From: an uncultured Methanobrevibacter sp.
Lineage (GTDB): Archaea; Methanobacteriota; Methanobacteria; Methanobacteriales; Methanobacteriaceae
Direction of reading: 5' to 3'
DNA: 54,478 nucleotides
Assembly (NCBI GenBank): GCA_900320955.1
Contig: ONUN01000001.1
Coordinates: 1 to 54,478, forward strand
Of this stretch, positions 1 to 9,905 are shown piece after piece. The notes under the pieces are model-generated. The model was not told the origin of the DNA and ran no database searches. It saw only the letters and a program-made list of their open reading frames with translations. Position numbers and translations under genes: made by a program. Numbering within the stretch: position 1 is the stretch's first letter; each line of letters begins with the position of its first letter.

Positions 1-1
1 C

Positions 2-1738
2 GTATTATCTAATTTTAATGAAACTTATTCTGGAACGTATTTGAAATTATCTGAATTCACTGGAGGAATGGAAGTTCAAAAAGAAAAAGTTCTCCAAATA
101 ATTTCAGGTGATAAAGATCTTAATAAAAATAAATATTTCATAAAACAATCCTATTTTAGAAAAATACCTGGAAGTCCAATTGCCTATTGGGTTGATATAA
201 ACATTATTAAAACTTTTGATAATAAAAATTTAGGTTCAATGGGAAAAACTGTAATGGGCATTAAAACAGCAAATAATGAGAAATATATGAGAATGTTTTG
301 GGAAGTAGATTATACTAAAATAAACAAAAAATGGTTTTTATGTGCAAAAGGAGGTAATTTTAAAAAATATTATGGTAATATTGAGATGGTTATTGATTGG
401 TCAACTGAAGCAAAAGAATTTTATAAAACAAATAAATCATCCAGTATTTTACCAAAAGAAATGTGTTTTAAAGAAGCAATAACCTTTTCAAGCATCACAT
501 CAAAAGGAACAGGATTTAGATATCTCCCTAAAGATAGTTTATTTAGTAGTGGAGGAGATTCTATAGTTAACTTAAAAAATAATTTATATTGTATAGGATT
601 TCTAAATTCAAACATTGCAAGATTTTATTTAAATATTTTAAATCCAACCATAAATTTAAAATTATATAACATTAATTCCTTACCAATAATAATTAAAAAT
701 GAGTATTTAGATGTAGTAGAAAAATTAACATTAGAAAATATAAAAATAACTAAAGACAACTGGGACGCATTTGAAAATTCTTTTAATTTCAAAAAAAGTC
801 CTTTATGTTATTTGAAGGGCAATGTAGAAGAATCTTATAAAAATTGGAAAGCTATTTGTTATAATCAATTTAATAAAATAAAAAATAATGAAATAAAACT
901 AAATAAAATATTTAATAAAATTTATAACATAAACATTGATTCAAATGTAAATGATAATGATATTACAATTGAATTAGCTAATTATGAAAACGATATTCGT
1001 AATTTTATTTCATATTCAATAGGATGTATGTTTGGTCGTTATTCTTTAGATCAAGATGGATTGCAGTTTGCTGGCGGTGAATTTGATCTAAATAATTATC
1101 ATAAATTCAAACCTGACGATGATAATATCATTCCTGTTCTTGATTCTGAATATTTTGAGGATGATATTGTTGGAAGATTTGTTGAATTTGTAAAAACTTG
1201 CTTTGGAGAAGAAACATTAGAAGAAAACCTAGATTTCATTGCAGGAGCATTATCAAAAACAAATAAACCTTCAAGAAACATAATAAGAGATTATTTACTT
1301 AAAAATTTCTTTAATGACCACAAGAAGACATATAAAAAATGTCCAATATACTGGCAATTCAGTAGCGGTAAACAAAATGGATTCAATTGTTTAGTTTACA
1401 TGCATAGATACGAACCAAGTCTCGTTGCAAGAATCAGAACAGATTATTTACACAAAACACAGAAAGCAATTGAACAAAGAATTGAAAATAACAATAACAT
1501 CATTAATAATTCTTCCTCAAAACAAGAGGTAGCTAAAGCAAATAAAGAAAAAGCTAAGCTTCAAAAGCAGTTAAAAGAAACACAGGAATATGATGAAGTT
1601 CTATCACACATCGCAAACCAAAACATTGAAATTGATTTGGATGATGGCGTTAAAGTCAACTATGCAAAATTCCAAAATATTGAAATTAAAAAAGAAGGTT
1701 CCAAAACTAAAAAAGTAAACCTTCTTAAAAAGATTTAA
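2..1738 (+). CDS. pglX: BREX adenine-specific DNA methyltransferase PglX, C-terminal part (5' end outside window)
   Basis: The reading frame is open to the left edge, so only the last ~578 residues are seen; BREX type 1 PglX is usually about 1,100-1,200 residues, so roughly the N-terminal half with the SAM-binding and catalytic motifs is outside. The visible part carries the target-recognition region typical of large class IIG-like methylases (TGGMEVQKEK and GSPIAYWVD near the left edge) and the C-terminal region with the CPIYWQFSSGKQNGF and YMHRYEP motifs, followed by a coiled coil and a Lys-rich end. The known role in BREX is N6-adenine methylation of a non-palindromic site, marking self DNA. 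The stop overlaps by a few bases the stop of the convergent recombinase gene. Other BREX genes would lie to the left; none of pglZ, brxC or brxL is seen to the right. Confidence 0.8.
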   Translation, partial: VLSNFNETYSGTYLKLSEFTGGMEVQKEKVLQIISGDKDLNKNKYFIKQSYFRKIPGSPIAYWVDINIIKTFDNKNLGSMGKTVMGIKTANNEKYMRMFWEVDYTKINKKWFLCAKGGNFKKYYGNIEMVIDWSTEAKEFYKTNKSSSILPKEMCFKEAITFSSITSKGTGFRYLPKDSLFSSGGDSIVNLKNNLYCIGFLNSNIARFYLNILNPTINLKLYNINSLPIIIKNEYLDVVEKLTLENIKITKDNWDAFENSFNFKKSPLCYLKGNVEESYKNWKAICYNQFNKIKNNEIKLNKIFNKIYNINIDSNVNDNDITIELANYENDIRNFISYSIGCMFGRYSLDQDGLQFAGGEFDLNNYHKFKPDDDNIIPVLDSEYFEDDIVGRFVEFVKTCFGEETLEENLDFIAGALSKTNKPSRNIIRDYLLKNFFNDHKKTYKKCPIYWQFSSGKQNGFNCLVYMHRYEPSLVARIRTDYLHKTQKAIEQRIENNNNIINNSSSKQEVAKANKEKAKLQKQLKETQEYDEVLSHIANQNIEIDLDDGVKVNYAKFQNIEIKKEGSKTKKVNLLKKI

Positions 1739-2772
1739 ATAATATTATATTCCTTTCCAGATAAAAAAACATTAATTATTATATTAAATTCTTGTTTTTT
1801 TATCTCAGGACCATTATTTTCATAAATCATCACATTTTTCATAGCCGATTTATAAATTTCTTTTAGTTTTTTAGGATTTGTTTTAATGTATGTTTCATGA
1901 ACTTCGTTTTTGCTACGTCCTTGTAAACTATCAATATATTCGGCTGAAAGCCCAATATTTGATGCATGAAATTTACGTAGTGTATGTGATCTAAAGAAAC
2001 GGTATTTTCCTTTAAATCCCCAATCCATTTTATCATTGATTTCTTGAAAACGAGTTAACAATAACGATGATGTAAAATCAAATAATGAATCTTCTAACTT
2101 TAAGTTTTCACGTGTTTTTAAATATTTAACAATAGCAGAGCTAGCTTCAGGAGAACAAAACGTATAATAATATTTATCTGTTTTAATTCTTTTCAAATAA
2201 AAAGTCGGAACAACATTCGTTTTCTTATCCAGAGTTTCTAAAATAAATTCAATTGATCCACCATGATGATACTCTTGTGTACCTTGAATAAAATGCTCAA
2301 CTGTTAATGATAATGTCTCAGCTTTTGCAGTTCCAGAACTACTCATAAATAATATAACTGCTTTTAAATCAATTGGTGAAATAAGTAATGCTTCACGTAT
2401 ATGTTCACGAGTTGGCAAGTCCAAATAGTTAGTCTCATAAATCTTATCATATTTAGCTTGTGGCAAATGAGGTAGCTCAAACTCAAAGTGTAAATAAAAT
2501 GTCTTTACTTTTGAAAAATATGTCTTTGAAGTATTTGGAGATAAGTTACTGTTAAGTAAATAACTTCTAAAATTAATTAATCTTTTTTTAATTTTCCTAT
2601 CTTTAAGAGGAATTCTTTTATTTTCTTCTAAACGCGCTTCAACAAATAAATTTTCAATTGATTCTCCTTGAAAATTTTCATATAACTTTAAAGCAGAATC
2701 ATAACCTTTTTTAGTACTGGATTTAATATTACGTTCTATACAAAATTTTTGAAATAAATTATTAGAATACAT
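1735..2772 (-). CDS. tyrosine recombinase / integrase
   Basis: A 345-residue phage-integrase-family protein. An N-terminal core-binding region (SSTKKGYDSALKLYENF, SPNTSKTYFSKVKTFY) is followed by the catalytic domain. The C-terminal box is clear: HTLRKFHASN gives the His-x-x-Arg pair and LQGRSKNEVHETYIK gives the Gly-Arg segment and the nucleophile Tyr. The first catalytic Arg, normally in SSGxxRxE, reads SSSGTAKAETLSL here, so Lys or a shifted residue takes its place; activity is therefore uncertain. The gene ends tail-to-tail against pglX. Tyrosine recombinases next to pglX are known in some bacterial BREX loci, where they invert pglX segments; here no second pglX segment is visible, so simple island integration is as likely. 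A relic of a homologous gene lies at 13964-14080. Confidence 0.82.
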   Translation of the reverse strand: MYSNNLFQKFCIERNIKSSTKKGYDSALKLYENFQGESIENLFVEARLEENKRIPLKDRKIKKRLINFRSYLLNSNLSPNTSKTYFSKVKTFYLHFEFELPHLPQAKYDKIYETNYLDLPTREHIREALLISPIDLKAVILFMSSSGTAKAETLSLTVEHFIQGTQEYHHGGSIEFILETLDKKTNVVPTFYLKRIKTDKYYYTFCSPEASSAIVKYLKTRENLKLEDSLFDFTSSLLLTRFQEINDKMDWGFKGKYRFFRSHTLRKFHASNIGLSAEYIDSLQGRSKNEVHETYIKTNPKKLKEIYKSAMKNVMIYENNGPEIKKQEFNIIINVFLSGKEYNII

Positions 2773-2817
2773 GAAAATATATTAAATTTAATATTTTATG
2801 AAAAATAATCTATTAAT

Positions 2818-3445
2818 ATGAATTTAGATAAAATAAAAAAAATAACATCCATAATACTTGTATTAATAATATTTACAGTACTTTATTTTAATATACTCCA
2901 TTTATTGAAGGTTGGAAACTTGAAAATAGAATAACTTTATTTGCTGTTTTAATAAATATTTTTTCAACATTATATTCTAATTATATGAGTGATGAACGAG
3001 TTAAAAAAACAACTTGACGCCTCTGAAAAACAGTTTAAAGAACAATTACTTAATAATGAAAAAAATCTTAAAAAATTACTTTTTTGATAAACAACATGAT
3101 TGTTATGAAAATTTATACAATGATTTAAATGAATTTTGGAGTTATGTCGATATTGAAAGAATAAATTACTATATAGATAAATTCCAAGATGTTCCGAAAC
3201 CAGAAATTGATAATACTACTTTTGAAAAAATACATAAAATTATATTAGATTACAAATTTTCTCCCAATTTTAATTATATGTCTTTAGAAATACAAAATAT
3301 TATGAATAATTTTATTAAATATATTGATAATCACTTAGAACATTACGACTATTATAATTATACTCAGGATACTTATTTAAATGCATTGGATATTTTATCA
3401 GAACTATATCCTTTATTGAAAAAAGAAATTGGAATAACAAACTAA
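2818..3445 (+). pseudogene. decayed small membrane / coiled-coil protein gene
   Basis: Read across frames, this stretch gives one sensible protein: an N-terminal segment from ATG 2818 with a hydrophobic helix (IILVLIIFTVLYF), then from about 2904 in another frame a second hydrophobic helix (ITLFAVLINIFSTLYSNYMS), then from 3010 in a third frame QLDASEKQFKEQLLNNEKNL, then from about 3065 to 3445 KNYFFDKQHDCYENLYNDL and a helical end. Three frame changes, two of them next to A-runs, break it. The last part alone is an open frame from TTG 3014. Two membrane helices followed by a cytoplasmic coiled coil is a common plan for small accessory proteins of defence loci, but I do not recognise the family. 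Confidence 0.55.
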
Positions 3446-3568
3446 AAAAAGTTCTATTTTTGATATTAACTTCCCCATTTATTAAATAATATCAATTTAT
3501 TATAGAAATTATAATTCGTATACTCCACATATCTTTTAGAATAATTGGAGAATATCATATTCTAAATA

Positions 3569-3673
3569 TCACACATTAATAGGACTATAATCTATAAATG
3601 AAGCATATTCTCCGTTGTAATAATCTAAATTTTCAATTAACGTATCATAAAAATCTTTAAGTTTTTCTACCAT
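3569..3673 (-). CDS. possible 34-residue small protein or gene remnant
   Basis: The 3446-3744 stretch holds no long gene. On the minus strand an ATG at 3673 opens 34 codons (MVEKLKDFYDTLIENLDYYN at the start) ending at 3569. The composition is protein-like and acidic, and it may be the 5' remnant of a longer gene or a real small protein. There is no recognisable domain. It lies downstream of the helicase gene in the same orientation. Confidence 0.3.
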   Translation of the reverse strand: MVEKLKDFYDTLIENLDYYNGEYASFIDYSPINV

Positions 3674-3744
3674 AATCTACACCTACATTAATTTTGTTAA
3701 CACAATTATAAAAATAAATATATATGAGAAATAAATTTATTCCC

Positions 3745-6700
3745 CTAAATATTTTTATAATATGGGCTTAAATTAATGAATAATTCATCTAATTCTTTTT
3801 TATCAATATCAAAATCTATTAAAACTGAATCTAACAATTCTTCTTGTCTAGGTTGTCCTAATGTTAATCTATACAATGATAAAATATTTATTAATCTATC
3901 ATAATTATTTTCATCACGACTGAATGGATACATTGGAACTATTCTTTCTATCCTTATCATATCTCTAGAGTCACTTAAACCCCAATAAGGAATTAAATCA
4001 GAACAATTGCCTCTTTTTTCAGCACCACTTGCAACATCAAATAATTCTTCCCAAATATTTTTATCAAATCTTATCCAGCCATATCTTTTAGCCACATTTT
4101 GCCTAATAGCCAAACATTCAAATCTGTTAATTCTACCTTCTCTTTGTTCCAAATCAATAGGATTTGAAGGTAAATTCCAGTGAACTATTTTTCTACAATA
4201 ATTATGGAAATCAAGACCTTCCTGACCAATAGATGTTGAAGCGAGAACAAATGGCCTGAATGGAGAGTTAAATGCGTCCCTTACAGTTTTTCTCCTATTT
4301 GAATCTGATTCATCACTACGGCCTTTAGTAAATGAAGCAGCATAATGAGTTCTTAGAGAATAATTTCTGGTTTTTTCATCATCATTTTCAATTTTTGATT
4401 TGAACCTATCAAATGTATCAAAATCATAGGAAGTAGTTTTAAAGTTAAATGAATCTAAAAATCTATTATTAATTTTTTCAATTCTATCTTGATAATCTTT
4501 ATCCAATCCATTGGCCAATAAATGAACATACTCATCAAATACTGCTTGTAGATTTCCATCTTTTGAGTATTTTAATAAAAATTTCCATTGTTCATTTTCA
4601 AAAGGATTTTTATAAATTAAATTAAGCACAGCTACTGATTCAGGAAGGTTCATAAGCCTTATAAAGCTTCTAGCAACTTTAGTTGGACCAACCATATATT
4701 GTTCCATAGATACATTTGAAGGCAATTCTTTTTGATAAGATCTATAAACACATATTGCAGGTGCTGCAATAGCCATATCACATAAAACATCAATTAAATC
4801 TTTAGGTTTTTTACCTAATTTATCCCTATTATGACTAACTTCATCATATTGTTTTTTTAATAAGTCATAGAAATCTTTAAATCCTTTTCCAAAATCATCA
4901 AGATTTATAGTCAAATCAAATTGCTCAAACCATGATTCGACATCCGAATTTAAATCAAATAATAATGGTGCCAAATAGTACCATCGTGAATCTTCATCTT
5001 TATTTTCATCAAAAGGAAGTTCATCTAATTTATGTTTAATTGTCTTTTTAATTTCAATCTCAATTTCATTAATCCCCAAATTATTATTTAAACATTCTAT
5101 CGGATTATAAACATCAGCTAAAAAAATTGATGGATATAATAATGTAAATAAAGACATTTGAGAATCAATAGCATGCCTTGATGAAAAATTCATTTTTGAG
5201 CTTGAATAGCTTCTAGGATTGAAATATCCTTTATGAAAATGTAAATTTCCAATTGTCTGTCTTTCAACCTCATATGAAACTAAAGAGGAAATCATTCTTG
5301 GAACCATTTCCCATGATGAAAATATTAAAGTTTTTGAGAAATGTTCACTATCTTTAAATTCTCCACCTAATTCATAATAAGGCATGGACGGAGGTATCCA
5401 AAGAATTTTTGAAGCATTATCTTTTAAAACAGATTCCATCAGTTTAGCTAAACGAGCATTATTGTATGGAATTGGATTATAATTATTAATAGTTTGTTGA
5501 TTTAACCAGAATGAATTTTTTTGCATTTTGTTGATATCCTCAGGGTGTTTTTCAAAATATTTTTTAATTTTCTTTTTCAGCTGATAATGATTCATAAAAG
5601 ACATAATATAGGGAGATGATTTAATATAATCAATAGGAACATTAATTCCTAATTTAATATCATCCAATAGTTTTTGAACCTCCAAATATGACCTTATATC
5701 TTCATTTAAAACTTGTAATGAATTTTCAGCATCACTGCTATCAATAATATCTGCTAAATTGTTTTCAGTAAATCTTTCAGTTCTACAAATATTTTTATAA
5801 AGTTCCTCTTCTGCCTGTTTTTTAACAGAAATAAATGAAGTTTTATCTAAATTAAATTCTTTTAATTTAATTGAATAATCGCTCCAAACTTCTGTAAACT
5901 TATCTTTTTCCTCTTCGGATTCTTTTAAAAAATCAACAACCTGTAAAAATTCTGAATAATGCGCATCAACATTTTCTTCAGAGATTTCTTCTAATGTAGA
6001 ATACATTTTATAAGGTGTTGCTGAAAGCATTAAAATTCTTACATCATCTGAATTAAAGAATTTTGTTGTTAATTTCTCCATTTCAGATCCTTTATCACTA
6101 TTTAACAAATGTCTGAACCTTTGAAATTCATCCATGATAATTAAATCTGGATCGAGTTTGTTTAAAGAAATATCTGCAAAATTCTTTCTAAACTCAACAA
6201 TTATTGGTTTTGCCTGTTTTTTATCAAACCCTTTTTTCTTAAATTTTTCACATAGATTAATTAAATTTTGAATATTATCAAAGGGATTACATAGTTTTTC
6301 AAGCATATATCTTTCATATTCTCCCTTGGATTTTTTATTGCATTCTCTAACTTGAATCTCCCAATAGTTTTTAATATCTTCCCAATATTTTACTCCAAAA
6401 CGAAAAGTTTCTTCCAATTCAGATAAATAATCCTCAAGTTCTGGAATTCTTTTTAAAATTGCAAACATCAATGCTCGTTCATGAACGGTTCCAGATGAAT
6501 TAGACACTTTGAATGAAGTTTCAGGAGTCAAAGGTATAAGTTGAATATATTTATCTAAAATTTCTTCATCATATTCCTGATTAAAAATATTTAAATGTTG
6601 CATTGATAATCTGGAAGTATAACTACTTTCGGGTTTTAAATCATCAACAATTTTTAATTTATCTAAATTTTGATCCACAATAGTAGAATTAGAACAAATA

Positions 6701-6930
6701 TACACTACTTTAACAAGATTATCATCTTCTTCTTTTCTTAAACTTGTAAATTTTGCAATAACTCCTTTTGCAACTAATGTTTTTCCAAGCCCCACTTCAT
6801 CAGATACCAAAACACGATTTTGACCATTTCTATAAAGATAATCAATTCGTTCAACAGTAGCTCGTTGAAAATCTTTTAATCCATCCATTATATTAGTTTC
6901 AATATTATCTAATTGTGATACATCAACCAT
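3745..6930 (-). CDS. SNF2/superfamily 2 DNA helicase of a three-gene defence unit (Azaca-like)
   Basis: A large SF2 helicase of about 1,061 residues. Residues near 47-54 form the Walker A motif DEVGLGKT, residues near 270-273 the Walker B motif DEFQ, and LMLSATPYKM is motif III. The C-terminal RecA domain carries STSIGQEGLDFH (motif V-like) and LEQREGRINRF (motif VI) near residues 900-940. A long helical insertion sits between the two helicase halves. The start taken is ATG 6930; a TTG at 6939 is also possible and would overlap the preceding gene. It is the last gene of a unit with the PLD-like and DUF6361-like genes, with stop and start touching. DISARM DrmD helicases also look SNF2-like, but the other DISARM genes are absent. 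Expected role: ATP-driven translocation on DNA in anti-phage defence, with the PLD protein as probable nuclease. Confidence 0.8.
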   Translation of the reverse strand: MVDVSQLDNIETNIMDGLKDFQRATVERIDYLYRNGQNRVLVSDEVGLGKTLVAKGVIAKFTSLRKEEDDNLVKVVYICSNSTIVDQNLDKLKIVDDLKPESSYTSRLSMQHLNIFNQEYDEEILDKYIQLIPLTPETSFKVSNSSGTVHERALMFAILKRIPELEDYLSELEETFRFGVKYWEDIKNYWEIQVRECNKKSKGEYERYMLEKLCNPFDNIQNLINLCEKFKKKGFDKKQAKPIIVEFRKNFADISLNKLDPDLIIMDEFQRFRHLLNSDKGSEMEKLTTKFFNSDDVRILMLSATPYKMYSTLEEISEENVDAHYSEFLQVVDFLKESEEEKDKFTEVWSDYSIKLKEFNLDKTSFISVKKQAEEELYKNICRTERFTENNLADIIDSSDAENSLQVLNEDIRSYLEVQKLLDDIKLGINVPIDYIKSSPYIMSFMNHYQLKKKIKKYFEKHPEDINKMQKNSFWLNQQTINNYNPIPYNNARLAKLMESVLKDNASKILWIPPSMPYYELGGEFKDSEHFSKTLIFSSWEMVPRMISSLVSYEVERQTIGNLHFHKGYFNPRSYSSSKMNFSSRHAIDSQMSLFTLLYPSIFLADVYNPIECLNNNLGINEIEIEIKKTIKHKLDELPFDENKDEDSRWYYLAPLLFDLNSDVESWFEQFDLTINLDDFGKGFKDFYDLLKKQYDEVSHNRDKLGKKPKDLIDVLCDMAIAAPAICVYRSYQKELPSNVSMEQYMVGPTKVARSFIRLMNLPESVAVLNLIYKNPFENEQWKFLLKYSKDGNLQAVFDEYVHLLANGLDKDYQDRIEKINNRFLDSFNFKTTSYDFDTFDRFKSKIENDDEKTRNYSLRTHYAASFTKGRSDESDSNRRKTVRDAFNSPFRPFVLASTSIGQEGLDFHNYCRKIVHWNLPSNPIDLEQREGRINRFECLAIRQNVAKRYGWIRFDKNIWEELFDVASGAEKRGNCSDLIPYWGLSDSRDMIRIERIVPMYPFSRDENNYDRLINILSLYRLTLGQPRQEELLDSVLIDFDIDKKELDELFINLSPYYKNI

Positions 6931-6931
6931 T

Positions 6932-8710
6932 TTAATCAAGCACCCTTATAAAAGTATTATATAACTCTTCAAATCCTTCTGGAATAACATTATCTCCAGA
7001 TAATGTTTTAATTAAGAAATCCAATTCAATGAATTTTTCTGGAGCATCATTAGCAGTTTTCAACATTTTTTCATACAAAGTCGGTAAATGTACAGCATGT
7101 CTTCCTAAAGGAGAAGTAGGACCAGACCCATCATCATTAGGTGGAATCTCAATGTATTCATCCCCTAATAAAAATGCAACATATTTAATGAATGCAGTTT
7201 CATCATCAATAATTGATGACATTACTTCATTTTGCCTATCTTCAGGCATTCCTTCTAATGGAATCTTAACAATCCTTCTAATATGATTATCATTGGAAAA
7301 TACATTTAAAACGAAAAATTCAGACAATTGTATTTTGGATAATTTTTCAAATGACATACTTTCTGAAAAATCAACAAGTAATGCTGGTTTTAATAGTGGG
7401 CTGATTTTAATGTCAAATTCCTTAAAATCATCTTCACTACCGTTTTCAGCATTTAATTCTATATCATAACATTCTTCATTAGATATGACTTTACCAGAAA
7501 TATTCAATCTTACCATTTTTTTAATGATTAACTCAAGATTTTTACCGTCGTTTTCAGGCACTGGTTTAATATTGTTCATGTCAACAAGTTCAAATGGAGA
7601 ATCAATTCCTTCTTTTTGCCCATTAAAAATATCATCTGCCAAATTTTTAACATTAAACTTCTTCTTTTTAGCTGTAAGTTTAATCATAAATTCTATATTG
7701 TTGTATATGGCATTATGTGATGCATTTAATGACCCTAGATAAAATTCAGATTCATTTTCACTTTCCATTAGATACATCTTAGCGTGAATATCCTGTTTTA
7801 ATATTCTTTGAGTTTCATCAGATACAATATCCTCACCGTCAATCAAAACATCTTTAAGCTTGTAAACATCAAAATTACTACAATCTTCTGGTTTTAATTT
7901 GCATAAAGACATTTCACGAGTGATGAGTATTGCTTTTGAATTTTTATTATTTCGACTATTGAATCCTTTTATGACATTTTTACTTAAAAATGGAGTCATT
8001 ATAAATAATTCATCCCAGTTCTCAGTTAACAAAGGTTGATTTTGAATAGAATATTCTTCCCCAATTCCATTGATAATGAATTCAAAATCATCAAATATTT
8101 TAGAATCTAAATTAAACTGAATATAACTCAATTCTTCAATGATTTCATTCATTTTATTGGTTTTAACATCATTTGTAGAATATTTGATTAAATATTCAAT
8201 GAATTTAGCAAGTGCATCATTTTTGTTGGTTTTATCATCTGTTTTAACACCCTCCATTGTAAAAGTAACATCCCAACTCCTATCAAAAGTTAAGTTTCTA
8301 CTTAATACAATAAACCTATAGATTACATTTTCATCTTCACCAATGAACCTCAACAACCAAAATTTTGGATGGAAAGAAGAATAATTATCCTCTTTAGGAT
8401 TATTTGCCTGAAATATAATATCTTCTAATAGAATATATAATTGAGTAGGTTTATTTGGATAATGAATCCTGCCATTCTCACAAAATAATGCAATTTTATC
8501 GGAAGTACTCCTTAATGCCTCTAATAAAAATATTGGATTTTCCCTTAAATTTGAGTCTGTTTCTTGAGACAAACCTAATGATATGGATGAACCTACCAAT
8601 GCATCTAAATCTAGAGAATAAGTAGTGCCAATTGCAAAATCTAATTCATAATTGTTAGGAGGATACAAAATACTTCCATAATTTAAACGATTATTGTTCG
8701 GATTCAACAT
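6932..8710 (-). CDS. phospholipase D-like nuclease of the Azaca-like unit
   Basis: A 592-residue protein with two PLD-type half-sites: HPKFW followed by VLSRNLT near residues 115-145, and HAKMY followed by YLGSLNAS near residues 315-335. These H-x-K plus Ser/Asn pairs are the degenerate HKD motifs found in PLD-family nucleases of defence systems rather than lipid hydrolases; there is no signal peptide. The C-terminal half is a mixed alpha/beta region without a motif I recognise. The start taken is ATG 8710 because GAGGTGAT (8716-8723) lies five bases before it; the TTG six bases further up would leave no room. The start lies inside the end of the DUF6361-like gene and the stop touches the helicase start, so the three genes are translationally coupled. 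Confidence 0.78.
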   Translation of the reverse strand: MLNPNNNRLNYGSILYPPNNYELDFAIGTTYSLDLDALVGSSISLGLSQETDSNLRENPIFLLEALRSTSDKIALFCENGRIHYPNKPTQLYILLEDIIFQANNPKEDNYSSFHPKFWLLRFIGEDENVIYRFIVLSRNLTFDRSWDVTFTMEGVKTDDKTNKNDALAKFIEYLIKYSTNDVKTNKMNEIIEELSYIQFNLDSKIFDDFEFIINGIGEEYSIQNQPLLTENWDELFIMTPFLSKNVIKGFNSRNNKNSKAILITREMSLCKLKPEDCSNFDVYKLKDVLIDGEDIVSDETQRILKQDIHAKMYLMESENESEFYLGSLNASHNAIYNNIEFMIKLTAKKKKFNVKNLADDIFNGQKEGIDSPFELVDMNNIKPVPENDGKNLELIIKKMVRLNISGKVISNEECYDIELNAENGSEDDFKEFDIKISPLLKPALLVDFSESMSFEKLSKIQLSEFFVLNVFSNDNHIRRIVKIPLEGMPEDRQNEVMSSIIDDETAFIKYVAFLLGDEYIEIPPNDDGSGPTSPLGRHAVHLPTLYEKMLKTANDAPEKFIELDFLIKTLSGDNVIPEGFEELYNTFIRVLD

Positions 8711-9905
8711 CTTCAATCACCTCAACAGATTTATTTTCACTATCATAAATATCTTGTATTATTGCCTTTGCATTTTGAAAACGATAATTCAACACGTCTC
8801 CTCCAAACCATACATTATAATCAAATTCCCCAACATGCAGTGATTTGGCCCTATTATTTTTTAAATATATTTCTTGTGATTTAACGCACTCTTTTAATCC
8901 TTCAATATCCTCAGTTTTCATTAAATCTTTTGATTCATTTAAAAATCTTCTAAGTCTTTTATTTTCAATTTCACCTGAAGATAAAATTTCATCAAGATCA
9001 ATATTAGAAATTTCCTTTAAATCCAAAGTATTCAACCATTCATTAGCTTTTTGATTATTTTCATTAGAAATCATGACATTATAAATAACTCTTAATGCAA
9101 ATACAAATTCTGAAAAGGATAATGCTCTGAAATAATCATTTTGAATATTTTTAGGAAACTTATGAATAATGCTTTGCAAATCCATAAAAGATTTACAATC
9201 TAAAACTTCATACAAATCTTCTTTTAAAATATATGCAAACATAGACTCGTTGCAATTTGTTATAATCTGATTTTTTAAAAATTGACATTCATCATAGGTT
9301 AAATGTATATCCAACTCCTCAATCCAGTTTTGATTATATGTAGGAATGTTAAATAAATTAAAATTATTATTGCCTAAAGCAAATTTATCATCCTCAATTC
9401 CTTCTCCTTTATCAATATTATTACCTAAATTAGATTTTTTTCTATTCTTTTTTTGAGCAATAATCCTTTTAATACAATCATCAATAGATAATTTGTATTT
9501 AACTATACCATATTCTCTAAGTCCTGCCCAATAAATGGATGAAGGTTTTCTATTAACCCATCTACCATTTAAAATAGCTCTTTTACCAATAACTCCATTT
9601 TCTTTAGGATTTTTTTCTAAAAAAATATGAGCACAATTTTCTTCAGCACTATCAAATTCCTTTTTAAGTTTAAAAAAATCCAATTGGCTACTAGATTCCA
9701 AATCCTTAAAAATATAAGGAACAATCAAAAAATATTTTGCACGTGTTTGAACAGTTGAAGTTCCAGGGAAAAATAATTCAGAATAATAATCTCTAATGGG
9801 AGCTATACCCAATTCATCCAAAACACCTTTTTCACCTAAAAGATCCAACACGCCCATAACAATATTTCTATCTGTTGATGAAAAATCAATCCATCCTAAT
9901 TCCAT
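8691..9905 (-). CDS. DUF6361-family protein, first gene of the Azaca-like unit
   Basis: A 404-residue protein whose first 80 residues carry the signature of the DUF6361 family as I know it: ELGWIDFSSTDRN, VLDELGIAPIRD, FFPGTSTVQTRAKYF and IVPYIF. The biochemical role of this family is not established. The rest is charged and helical with no membrane segment. It starts the operon that continues with the PLD-like nuclease and the helicase, all leftward and overlapping. From memory, a DUF6361/PLD/helicase trio corresponds to the Azaca system (ZacA, ZacB, ZacC); the assignment of the three names needs a profile search. A possible binding site GTGATT lies just upstream of ATG 9905. Confidence 0.75.
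   Translation of the reverse strand: MELGWIDFSSTDRNIVMGVLDLLGEKGVLDELGIAPIRDYYSELFFPGTSTVQTRAKYFLIVPYIFKDLESSSQLDFFKLKKEFDSAEENCAHIFLEKNPKENGVIGKRAILNGRWVNRKPSSIYWAGLREYGIVKYKLSIDDCIKRIIAQKKNRKKSNLGNNIDKGEGIEDDKFALGNNNFNLFNIPTYNQNWIEELDIHLTYDECQFLKNQIITNCNESMFAYILKEDLYEVLDCKSFMDLQSIIHKFPKNIQNDYFRALSFSEFVFALRVIYNVMISNENNQKANEWLNTLDLKEISNIDLDEILSSGEIENKRLRRFLNESKDLMKTEDIEGLKECVKSQEIYLKNNRAKSLHVGEFDYNVWFGGDVLNYRFQNAKAIIQDIYDSENKSVEVIEDVESEQ

Noticed and set aside
3745-9905. DISARM system
   Set aside because: Only an SNF2-like helicase and a PLD protein are shared; the DrmA/DrmB genes and the DISARM methylase are missing, and DUF6361 fits another system.
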